A stretch of 6,272 bases of DNA from an uncultured Porphyromonadaceae bacterium (GCA_900548705.1 URLF01000119.1:1-6272), one strand, 5' to 3'; positions 1 through 6,032 are shown, counted from the stretch's first letter. Translations and numbers: made by a program. The notes: a model not told the origin generated them from the sequence alone.

Positions 1-852
1 TATCATGGCGACACATGGAATGCGATGAGCGTGTGTGATCCGGTCACCGGAATGCATGGCGCGTTCGGCAGTGCGCTCCCCGTAAGATATTTCGTCGCTC
101 AACCACGCAGCCGTTTCGACGGGGAATGGAATGCTGAAGACATCGCCCCCCTCAAAAAGCTGCTGGAGGAGAAAAATGATGAAATCGCAGCCGTGATTCT
201 CGAGCCAATAGTGCAGGGCGCGGGTGGTATGTGGTTTTATCATCCCGAATACCTGCGTCAGGCGCGCAAACTCTGTGACGAATACGGGGTATATCTCATA
301 TTCGATGAAATCGCCACCGGATTCTGGCGCACAGGAAAAAGATTCGCGTGGGAACAAGCCGGTGTGGAGCCTGACATAATGTGTGTGGGCAAGTGTCTGA
401 CAGGTGGCTATATGACGATGGCCGCAGTCCTGACCACCAAAGAGGTAGCCGACACCATCTCGCGAGGAGAGGCGGGTGTGATGATGCATGGCCCCACATT
501 CATGGCCAATCCGCTTGCCTGCGCAGTGGCCTGCGCTTCAATCGACCTTCTTGAATCTAACGATACCCGGCAGATTGTGAAGGAGATGGAGAGGGCGATG
601 AAAGAGCTGCTCGCTCCCGCGAGGGAATTATCCGAGGTGACAGATGTGAGGGTCTTAGGCTCGATTGGAGTCGTGGAAGTGAAGAACCCGGTCGATGTCG
701 GTGCATTCCAGAAGGAATGTGTCAGACGAGGAATTTGGGTCAGGCCTTTCGGGCGCAATGTGTATGTGATGCCTCCGTATGTGACACCGTCGGATGACCT
801 GAAGACCCTGTGTGAAGAGATGGTCGGAATATTGCGCGATAATGAAAAATAA
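1..852 (+). CDS. bioA: Adenosylmethionine-8-amino-7-oxononanoate aminotransferase (BioA), 5'-truncated by the window edge
   Basis: This PLP-dependent class III aminotransferase converts 7-keto-8-aminopelargonate (KAPA) to 7,8-diaminopelargonate (DAPA) with S-adenosylmethionine as amino donor, in the cytoplasm. The reading frame is open from base 1. The first visible residues, YHGDT, followed by AMSVCDP and GMH, match the BioA segment that begins at Tyr144 of the E. coli enzyme, so about 143 N-terminal residues lie outside the window and the full protein would be near 426 residues (E. coli 429). The ATG at 25 is internal and is not the start. Visible catalytic features are FDEIATGF with the PLP-pyridine Asp (codon 304-306), CVGK with the Schiff-base Lys (codon 391-393, 29 residues after the Asp, the same spacing as E. 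coli Asp245/Lys274), and the RPFG...MPPY segment carrying the substrate-carboxylate Arg. It ends in TAA, 81 bp before bioF. AMSVCDP and RPFG separate it from other class III aminotransferases. Confidence 0.96.
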   Translation, partial: YHGDTWNAMSVCDPVTGMHGAFGSALPVRYFVAQPRSRFDGEWNAEDIAPLKKLLEEKNDEIAAVILEPIVQGAGGMWFYHPEYLRQARKLCDEYGVYLIFDEIATGFWRTGKRFAWEQAGVEPDIMCVGKCLTGGYMTMAAVLTTKEVADTISRGEAGVMMHGPTFMANPLACAVACASIDLLESNDTRQIVKEMERAMKELLAPARELSEVTDVRVLGSIGVVEVKNPVDVGAFQKECVRRGIWVRPFGRNVYVMPPYVTPSDDLKTLCEEMVGILRDNEK

Positions 853-880
853 CGGGTTTGGTTGTTATTATCTTTAAGCA

Positions 881-901
881 AGCCGCCTTATGGGCGAGGC
901 T
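881..901 (+). other. Small intergenic hairpin between bioA and bioF
   Basis: AGCC-GCC at 881-887 can pair with GGC at 893-895 and GGCT at 898-901, leaving a two-base bulge (GA) and a loop TTATG. No T-run follows, so it does not look like a terminator. It may be an mRNA processing or stability element, or chance. It is the only structure I see in this 81-bp gap. Confidence 0.3.
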
Positions 902-933
902 CATGATTGTAACAAGACCCAAAAGACAGACCG

Positions 934-2094
934 ATGAATTTTTCAGAACACCTTGAAAACCTCCGTAACGAGGGTAATTTCCGTGAATTGCCACGGATGA
1001 CCCCTGACGGAGTGATAGATTTCTCCACCAACGATTATCTTGGCCTTGGAGCGGATGCGGAACTGCAAGACCGTTTTTTCGCAGATCCGGCTTCCCTGAA
1101 AGTGCCGATGACATCATCCGCGTCAAGATTGCTCGCCGGCCGTCAGATTGAGTATGACAATCTGGAGGTGGCGCTCAGACTTCTGTATTCCAAAAGGCGC
1201 GGTGACGATACCGGTGCGCTCCTTTTCAATTCAGGTTACCACGCAAATACCGGGCTTATTCCCGCAATCGCATCGAAAGGGACATATATCATTGCCGACA
1301 GGCTCGTCCACGCATCCATAATCGACGGCATCATATTGTCGAAAGCCCCGTTCACGCGTTTCCGCCATAATGATTACGGTCATCTCAGGGAACTGCTTGC
1401 CAGACATGCGCCAGCCCACAAGAATATACTTGTGGTTGTCGAAAGTGTCTACTCTATGGATGGCGACCGTGCCGACATAGAGATGTTGCTGGGATTGCGC
1501 AGGGAGTTTCCCAATGTCTCGCTTTATGTCGATGAAGCGCACGCCTTCGGAGTCTTGGGCCCCCACGGCCTCGGCCTTGTGGCGGAGTCGTCCGCTCCGT
1601 GGGAGGTGGATTTCGTAATCGGCACATTCGGCAAGGCAGGAGCTTCGATGGGAGCGTTTGCCATCACCTCTTCCCAGGCACGGGAATATCTGATAAACAC
1701 AGCCAGAAGCTTCATATTCTCTACCGCGTTGCCACCTATGCAGATTGCATGGAGCCGGTTCACGCTCTCACAGCTGCTCCACGGCGACGATTTGAGGGCG
1801 CATCTCCATCATCTTGCCGAACACCTTCAGGAGGTGCTGAGCCAGTTCTCGGTAATACCAATCGAAGTATCTCATATACAGCCGTTGATAATCGGCGACC
1901 CGAAGGAAGCTGTGGAGTTGTCTTCCAGATTGCTTTTCTACGGAGTCAAGGCGTTGCCAATCAGAAAACCGACAGTACCGGCGGGAACCGACAGGTTGCG
2001 GTTTTCGCTTTCCGCCTCGATGACCGACGAGGATATCGAGGTGCTGAACCGCGCATTGCGTGACCTCTTGCCAGTTCTCAATCCCCGGAATTGA
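934..2094 (+). CDS. bioF: 8-amino-7-oxononanoate synthase (BioF)
   Basis: This PLP-dependent alpha-oxoamine synthase condenses a pimeloyl thioester (pimeloyl-ACP here, given the BioC/BioG route) with L-alanine to give KAPA and CO2. The length of 386 residues is normal (E. coli 384). Visible motifs are FSTNDYLGLG near residue 30, SSASRLLAGR (61-70), DRLVHAS with the PLP-stacking His127, SVYSMDGD (171-178), DEAHAFG (200-206) with the PLP Asp200 and His203, and FGKAGASMG (232-240) with the Schiff-base Lys234 (codon 1633-1635). The C-terminal IQPLIIGD (315-322) and KPTVPAGT (345-352) closely match E. coli BioF and favour it over the related KBL and ALAS enzymes. The ATG at 934 places FSTNDYLGL at the usual distance from the N-terminus. 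No Shine-Dalgarno sequence precedes it, which is common in Bacteroidetes. It lies 81 bp after bioA and 69 bp before the bioG-bioC fusion. Confidence 0.95.
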   Translation: MNFSEHLENLRNEGNFRELPRMTPDGVIDFSTNDYLGLGADAELQDRFFADPASLKVPMTSSASRLLAGRQIEYDNLEVALRLLYSKRRGDDTGALLFNSGYHANTGLIPAIASKGTYIIADRLVHASIIDGIILSKAPFTRFRHNDYGHLRELLARHAPAHKNILVVVESVYSMDGDRADIEMLLGLRREFPNVSLYVDEAHAFGVLGPHGLGLVAESSAPWEVDFVIGTFGKAGASMGAFAITSSQAREYLINTARSFIFSTALPPMQIAWSRFTLSQLLHGDDLRAHLHHLAEHLQEVLSQFSVIPIEVSHIQPLIIGDPKEAVELSSRLLFYGVKALPIRKPTVPAGTDRLRFSLSASMTDEDIEVLNRALRDLLPVLNPRN

Positions 2095-2101
2095 CCGATT
2101 G

Positions 2102-2122
2102 GGGCGACAGATAATGTCACCC
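2102..2122 (+). other. Small intergenic hairpin between bioF and the bioG-bioC gene
   Basis: GGGCGACA (2102-2109) and TGTCACCC (2115-2122) form an 8-bp stem with a single C-A mismatch around the loop GATAA, directly after the bioF stop codon. No T-run follows, so transcription should continue into the next gene. It could protect or process the mRNA; this is inference. Confidence 0.35.
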
Positions 2123-2163
2123 GACCGGCCATAATATCGATATAATTGCCTTCATTTCATTCA

Positions 2164-3648
2164 ATGGAAAAAGTATTTCTTGGTGACAATGGTCAGAAAT
2201 CACTGATTATTATGTTTCTTGGGTGGGGATTCCATCCGGAATCGTTTGTCGGCCTCCATAAACCTGGGTTCAACATATTGTTGCTCGCCGGATATGAGGG
2301 GCTGAACGGCCAGGAAATAGACCATGAAATCTGCCGGACAATCCGGGATCATAACGCGGAGTTCAAAGAGGTCATAGTGGTAGCGTGGTCATTCGGGGTC
2401 AAACCGGCTGCTGAATTCCTTGTCAAAACATCGCTGCCCGTGACGTTACGTCTCGCTGTAAACGGGACGGAATACCACATTGACAGCCACCGGGGCATCT
2501 CCCCCGAGATATTCAATGGTACTTTGGCCGGATTGTCTGAAAGGACACTCGCCAAATTCCGGTTGCGTTGTGCCGGTTCGCGGGAAATGCTTGGCAAACT
2601 CAAGGAAGTAACTCCGGATATAGAGCGGCTGCGCGATGAGCTGGAATGGTTTGGTTCACTTACCCCTGCCCCATCCCTACGCGACAATGCCATCTGGGAT
2701 AAGATCGTGGTCGGGGAAGAGGACAGAATTTTCCCGATGGCAAACCAGCTCAATGCCTGGGAAGGCTACGATGTGTTCACTGTCGCGGGAATGGCACATA
2801 TACCCGATTTCCAATGGCTTATCGACACATTTATAGTTGACAAGGCCAAAGTCGTGGATAAATTCTCGACTGCCAGCCAGACATATACCACCAATGCTGT
2901 GGCCCAGCAGCTTACCGCAGGGAAACTGTATGACAAATTCCGCCTGGTCTTCGACCAATCGGAACTGAAAAAGATGACAACCGAGGAGGGGCATAAGCTG
3001 TCATTGCTGGAACTTGGCTATGGTGACGGGACATTCACGCGCACTTATCTGCGAGATTTGTCTCTACTTTGCAAGCTGCTGACATTGTCAGACATAAACC
3101 GCCAGGAGGATTCAGATTGGATTGAGGAGCGGTTTGATGGCCATCCTGACATCAATATCGAGATATTACAGGCCGACGCTGAGTCTGAGGATTTCCATAA
3201 AATGGCTCTCGCGGAAAACTCCCGAGACATCATATTCTCCTCCTCTATGTTCCAATGGCTGAACTCACCGAGGCAGATGCTGAAGGTGTGTGCGGAAGCT
3301 TTGCGCCATCGAGGGATAATTGCTTTGTCTTTTTATGGGCCGGGGACATTGAAAGAGGTGAACGATACGGTCGGAAGCGGGCTGAAATACCATTCTCCTG
3401 AATGGATGGTCCGCATTGCCCGCGAATGCAATCTTAATATAGAATCATTGGATAGCGAGGAGGAAACAATTGTTTTCGACACTCCGACGGAGGCTTTGCG
3501 CCATCTGCGACTCACCGGAGTAAACGCTCTTCCGGCCACTCCCTCCCCTGCAAAAGCCAGGCAGCTGCTTAACCACTGGCCTTTGACCCCGGATGGAAAA
3601 GCTTCGCTCACCTTCCGCCCGGTCTATATGATTCTTTCAAAACCGTAA
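2164..3648 (+). CDS. Bifunctional BioG-BioC fusion: pimeloyl-ACP methyl ester esterase and malonyl-ACP O-methyltransferase
   Basis: A two-domain fusion, 494 residues from the ATG at 2164. A TTG at 2146 is in frame but would add only six residues before MEKVFLG, so the ATG was preferred. Residues 1 to about 225 are a BioG (DUF452) alpha/beta hydrolase: LGWGFHPESF near the N-terminus, nucleophile elbow AWSFGV with Ser76, VNGTEYHID (about 100-108) typical of BioG, GEEDRIFP with Asp187, and GMAHIPDF with His212, a complete Ser-Asp-His triad. Residues from about 230 to the end are a BioC SAM-dependent methyltransferase: KFSTASQTY, motif I ELGYGDG (283-289), acidic SDIN (Asp310), QADAES (Asp338), the BioC-like IIFSSSMFQWLNSP (about 356-369), and LRHLRLTGVNAL. 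BioC methyl-caps the malonyl thioester so that fatty-acid synthase can extend it; BioG removes the methyl from pimeloyl-ACP methyl ester. One protein therefore opens and closes pimelate synthesis and feeds BioF upstream. Both catalytic sets look intact, except that motif I has Tyr and Asp where Cys and Thr are common. Confidence 0.93.
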   Translation: MEKVFLGDNGQKSLIIMFLGWGFHPESFVGLHKPGFNILLLAGYEGLNGQEIDHEICRTIRDHNAEFKEVIVVAWSFGVKPAAEFLVKTSLPVTLRLAVNGTEYHIDSHRGISPEIFNGTLAGLSERTLAKFRLRCAGSREMLGKLKEVTPDIERLRDELEWFGSLTPAPSLRDNAIWDKIVVGEEDRIFPMANQLNAWEGYDVFTVAGMAHIPDFQWLIDTFIVDKAKVVDKFSTASQTYTTNAVAQQLTAGKLYDKFRLVFDQSELKKMTTEEGHKLSLLELGYGDGTFTRTYLRDLSLLCKLLTLSDINRQEDSDWIEERFDGHPDINIEILQADAESEDFHKMALAENSRDIIFSSSMFQWLNSPRQMLKVCAEALRHRGIIALSFYGPGTLKEVNDTVGSGLKYHSPEWMVRIARECNLNIESLDSEEETIVFDTPTEALRHLRLTGVNALPATPSPAKARQLLNHWPLTPDGKASLTFRPVYMILSKP

Positions 3649-3659
3649 ACAAATAAGTT

Positions 3660-4325
3660 ATGAAATATTTTGTATCAGGGATTCATACCGATGCCGGAAA
3701 ATCTTATTGCACAGGATGGTATGCCAGACAGCTTATGGCAGAGGGCAAATCGGTTATCACCCAGAAATTCATACAGACGGGCAATGTCGGGATGTCGGAA
3801 GATATCGAAGTGCACCGACGCCTGATGGAGACCGGTCTGCTTCCGGAAGACACTCTTCTGATGCCCCATATCAATGAGTCAGGCCAAATCGGGTCGATGA
3901 CCGCGCCTTTGATTTTCACCCACCCCTGCTCTCCGCAGTTGGCGGCGCGTCTTGATAATCGAGGAATTCCCTTGGAAATTATTGACCGTGCGTCAGCTGA
4001 GCTGGATAAACGTTACGATGTCGTTCTGATTGAAGGAGCCGGGGGCCTTATGGTCCCTCTGACTGACGACTTCCTGACGATTGATTATGTCACCTCCCGT
4101 CATCTTCCGTTGATAATGGTTGTCAATTCATCATTAGGTTCGATAAACCACTCACTCCTCTCATTCGAAGCGATAACGGCCCGGAATATAGAGATGCCGC
4201 TGGTATTATATAATACGCACTTTGACACTGATCCGCTCATCGCGGAAGATACTTTCGGCTTCATAACCCGCTATCTTTCCAAGCATTTTCCCGACACAAA
4301 GATATTGAAAGTCCCATCCATTTGA
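3660..4325 (+). CDS. bioD: ATP-dependent dethiobiotin synthetase (BioD)
   Basis: BioD closes the ureido ring: DAPA + CO2 + ATP gives dethiobiotin. It has 221 residues, close to E. coli BioD (225), and a P-loop NTPase fold. Visible motifs are the P-loop GIHTDAGKS (7-15) with Lys14, KFIQTG (36-41) matching the family KPxxTG segment, PCSPQLAA (89-96), IEGAGGLMVPL (124-134), which holds the second nucleotide/metal segment, LGSINHSLL (159-167), and LYNTHFDTD near 183-191. The P-loop ends in GKS rather than GKT, and Phe replaces the usual Pro after Lys36; I read these as a lineage variant, not damage. The ATG at 3660 is 11 bp after the bioG-bioC stop, so the two genes are surely cotranscribed. It is the last recognisable gene of the operon. 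Only an ATP-binding MinD/ParA-like protein would compete as a label, and the EGAGGL and GSINH motifs argue for BioD. Confidence 0.95.
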   Translation: MKYFVSGIHTDAGKSYCTGWYARQLMAEGKSVITQKFIQTGNVGMSEDIEVHRRLMETGLLPEDTLLMPHINESGQIGSMTAPLIFTHPCSPQLAARLDNRGIPLEIIDRASAELDKRYDVVLIEGAGGLMVPLTDDFLTIDYVTSRHLPLIMVVNSSLGSINHSLLSFEAITARNIEMPLVLYNTHFDTDPLIAEDTFGFITRYLSKHFPDTKILKVPSI

Positions 4326-4350
4326 ATCCCGAGCGTCGGCCAATCATAGA

Positions 4351-4365
4351 CTGGCTATATGCCAG
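4351..4365 (+). other. Short GC-rich hairpin downstream of bioD
   Basis: CTGGC (4351-4355), loop TATAT, GCCAG (4361-4365): a perfect 5-bp stem 26 bp after the bioD stop. No T-run follows, so it is not a canonical rho-independent terminator. It is the best structural candidate for the 3' end of the biotin mRNA, perhaps as a processing or rho-dependent end. The rest of 4326-4455 shows only AT-rich sequence and no gene that I can support. Confidence 0.3.
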
Positions 4366-4455
4366 GGAGTGGCTCAATACAGTATGTGAAAACGGTTGAT
4401 TGCTGAAAATTTGACCTTGTTGAATTAAAAAATCGCGAAAAAAAGCCCGTGAAAT

Positions 4456-4486
4456 TTTGTGAATTCAAAAATAACTGCTACCTTTG
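4456..4486 (+). promoter_or_regulatory. Bacteroidetes-type sigma-ABfr promoter for tRNA-Ser
   Basis: A -33 element TTTG (4456-4459, within TTTTG) and a -7 element TAccTTTG (4479-4486) are separated by 19 nt. This fits the known Bacteroides consensus TTTG-N19-21-TAnnTTTG exactly. Initiation would fall near 4491-4496, giving a leader of about 55-60 nt before the tRNA. The sequence is an exact match, but its activity is inferred. Confidence 0.8.
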
Positions 4487-4523
4487 CACTCGGAAATGAC
4501 AGAGGTCACAATCCGAAACCAAA

Positions 4524-4540
4524 GACAACGAATAGTTGTC
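4524..4540 (+). other. Leader hairpin in the precursor of tRNA-Ser
   Basis: GACAAC (4524-4529), loop GAATA, GTTGTC (4535-4540): a perfect 6-bp inverted repeat lying between the predicted transcription start and the mature tRNA 5' end, 10 nt before the tRNA. It may help isolate the leader from the tRNA fold or mark a processing site. The pairing is seen; the function is inferred. Confidence 0.45.
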
Positions 4541-4550
4541 ACGGTCAAAA

Positions 4551-4638
4551 GGAGCGATGCTCGAGTGGCTGAAGAGGCACGCCTGGAAAGCGTGTAAACG
4601 GCGAAACCGTTTCGGGGGTTCGAATCCCCCTCTCTCCG
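4551..4638 (+). tRNA. tRNA-Ser, anticodon GGA
   Basis: A type II (long variable arm) tRNA that decodes UCC and UCU serine codons. Acceptor strands are GGAGCGA (4551-4557) and TCTCTCC (4631-4637) with discriminator G at 4638. The anticodon stem CACGC/GCGTG (4578-4582, 4590-4594) encloses the loop CTGGAAA, with anticodon GGA at 4585-4587. The variable arm is a 6-bp stem AAACGG/CCGTTT with loop CGAAA (4596-4612), the serine-type identity element. The T-stem is GGGGG/CCCCC around TTCGAAT (4614-4630). The acceptor stem has one C-T mismatch at its fifth pair (4555 with 4633). CCA is not encoded; the bases after the discriminator are CAG, so the end is added after transcription (some tools may extend the gene to 4640). 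It has its own promoter at 4456-4486 and a terminator at 4666-4706. Confidence 0.96.
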
Positions 4639-4665
4639 CAGGGTTAAAAAATAAAGGATGAAAGG

Positions 4666-4706
4666 AAAATGGACTGTCTTGGAAACAAGGCAGTCCATTT
4701 TTATTC
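4666..4706 (+). terminator. Rho-independent terminator after tRNA-Ser, probably bidirectional
   Basis: A 15-bp stem (4666-4680 with 4687-4701) has one G-U wobble and loop GGAAAC. The right arm ends in TTTTT followed by ATT, giving the T-run for the + strand transcript from the tRNA. The left arm starts with AAAA, so the complementary strand also has a short T-run and could end transcription of the lipoprotein gene whose stop codon lies at 4728-4730. It separates two converging units. Confidence 0.85.
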
Positions 4707-4727
4707 TGTTCCGTGCGCTTCAGGAAT

Positions 4728-6032
4728 CTATTGGTTTTGGGATGTGGAATCCCGGGAGCGTGTGCCGCCTATGGGTTCGCGGCTCCCTACTAAATAAATC
4801 TCGCCGTTAAACGGGCAGGACGTTCTGATTCTCGTTACTTCCCTTTCTTCTTTTATCAGTTCCTTACCCCTTGCGCAGCTGTCCCGTTTTATTGTTTCGA
4901 TGCTTTGGGGCTGGATGCCGATGGCGTTGTGCATTTTCCAGTTGTACGAAACATCGAGATACTTTACCGTCTTTGTATATATGAGTATTGACAGAAGGTT
5001 GTTTCTTGCGGCGTTGATCTGTTCGACGGGTGCGGTGAAGAGAATATTGCAGAAGCTGTTTCCTTGTATATTTATGTTCCTGATGTTCGGCAGTTGGGCT
5101 TTAGGAAAAACTACTTCAATGCCGTTGGACCATTCATCCTTTCTTGCTTTAAAGAGCGAATCGCAATAATGGCAGTTGCTCATGTCGAGCTCTACAAGGC
5201 TTTCGGGCAGCATGGCAATGAATCTTTCCTGTGTTGCCTCCTCTTTCGAGAGGTTGCTGAATTCGTTGTCTGATATGTCGAGCCTTATTATGTTGTAAGG
5301 GCGCAGTACAGGCAGTTTGGTAAGTCCTTGTCCCGAGAGGTCGCAAGTCTCTATTACGGTGTTTGGTGCAAGTTCGTACAGTGCTTCCAGGCTTTTTACC
5401 AGCTTTACGGTGTCGCGCCGGATGGTTTTGTTCGTGCCGGCGTTTGCGCGCACCTTGTTGACGATGTTCCTGCATTTGTTGTAGTTGGTATCCGCCACTT
5501 CTGTATATTCGGGTACTTTCAGTTCCCGTATTCTGTTGTACGACGCGTTTAGCTTCTTGAGGTGTGGAAAGTCTTTCTCTTTGAAATTGAGCTTTATCTT
5601 TACCAAATAGGTGGGATATATGTACATCCTTTCCCTGCTGAAGTCTTTGTGCCGGAATCTGCCTATGTTGCAGTAACTGATGTTCAGCTCCTCAATACTT
5701 TTGGGCAGAAGGAAGTCGTAGGAGTCGAAAAAGCGCAAGTCGTTATGCGACAAATCCAACTTCTTTATATTGTACAGCCATACGGCGGGTATTTCCTTTA
5801 AGCCGAGGTGCGAAAGGTCGCATTTTTCTATTACGGTGTATCGGGGAGAATACGAATACAGCTCTTCGAGGCTGCTGACAAGTTTTACGGTGTCGGTTTT
5901 GGGCTTTGTTGCAACGCTGTCTTCTTGCGCTTTTATGTCCGGAGATTTTTTGTTGCCGCATGAAACGGCAAGAGTTAAACTGAATCCTGCGACGATGGCA
6001 TAAATTAATGCCAACTTTAATTTCGTTTTCAT
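4728..6032 (-). CDS. Predicted lipoprotein with two tandem leucine-rich-repeat modules; function unknown
   Basis: This 434-residue protein reads from the ATG at 6032 down to TAG at 4728. Residues 1-25 form a lipoprotein signal: charged MKTKLK, a hydrophobic stretch, and the lipobox LAVSC with lipidated Cys25. The following GNKKSPD is not the acidic surface-export signature known in Bacteroides, so periplasmic attachment is as likely as surface display. Residues about 47-170 and 207-326 are two copies of one module: DTVKLVxSLExLY, then TVIExCDLS, GL...P, YNIxxLDxSxN, then LPxSxxEL and further irregular LRR units such as LKKLNASYNRI and VKYLDVSYN. The residue after Cys25 up to about 46 is a hydrophilic linker. 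The last 45 residues are basic and polar without LRR pattern. No enzyme motif is visible, so binding of a protein or glycan is the likely role, by family knowledge only. The start is preceded by an A-rich stretch without a Shine-Dalgarno sequence, and base composition looks more AT-rich than in the bio genes. No specific gene name is warranted. Confidence 0.85.
   Translation of the reverse strand: MKTKLKLALIYAIVAGFSLTLAVSCGNKKSPDIKAQEDSVATKPKTDTVKLVSSLEELYSYSPRYTVIEKCDLSHLGLKEIPAVWLYNIKKLDLSHNDLRFFDSYDFLLPKSIEELNISYCNIGRFRHKDFSRERMYIYPTYLVKIKLNFKEKDFPHLKKLNASYNRIRELKVPEYTEVADTNYNKCRNIVNKVRANAGTNKTIRRDTVKLVKSLEALYELAPNTVIETCDLSGQGLTKLPVLRPYNIIRLDISDNEFSNLSKEEATQERFIAMLPESLVELDMSNCHYCDSLFKARKDEWSNGIEVVFPKAQLPNIRNINIQGNSFCNILFTAPVEQINAARNNLLSILIYTKTVKYLDVSYNWKMHNAIGIQPQSIETIKRDSCARGKELIKEEREVTRIRTSCPFNGEIYLVGSREPIGGTRSRDSTSQNQ
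5338..5415 (-). repeat. Second copy of the internal repeat core of the LRR lipoprotein gene
   Basis: This stretch encodes the conserved start of module 2 (DTVKLVKSLEALY through TVIETCDL). It matches 5815-5895 at DNA level, with a 13-base identical run (TCTATTACGGTGT) and 14 of 15 bases at the 3' end (AGCTTTACGGTGTCG against AGTTTTACGGTGTCG). One codon is missing relative to the other copy. The modules are 160 codons apart. Confidence 0.75.
5815..5895 (-). repeat. First copy of the internal repeat core of the LRR lipoprotein gene
   Basis: This stretch encodes the conserved start of module 1 (DTVKLVSSLEELY through TVIEKCDL) and is the partner of 5338-5415. The similarity of both protein and DNA supports an intragenic tandem duplication that has since diverged. 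Confidence 0.75.

Noticed and set aside
25..27. ATG at 25 as the start of BioA
   Set aside because: The frame is open to base 1 and the upstream codons encode the conserved YHGDT motif, so this Met is internal.
869..876. TAtcTTTA before bioF as an internal promoter
   Set aside because: The last base is off consensus and the nearest TTTG (857-860) is only 8 nt upstream instead of 19-21.
1599..2063. A 154-codon open frame inside bioF on the same strand
   Set aside because: It lies wholly inside bioF, whose protein is clearly the conserved one; the alternative product has no recognisable motif.
2146..2163. TTG at 2146 as the start of the BioG-BioC protein
   Set aside because: It adds only six residues with no family similarity; the ATG at 2164 starts at the normal BioG N-terminus.
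4465..4698. Open frame of 77 codons on the - strand across the tRNA gene and its terminator
   Set aside because: It is the antisense of tRNA-Ser. Its REGDSNPRNGF and RRASSATRAS segments are the familiar artefact of translating the complement of a serine tRNA.
4900..5273. Open frames on the + strand inside the lipoprotein gene
   Set aside because: They are antisense to a gene with a signal peptide and regular repeats, and their products show no domain pattern.
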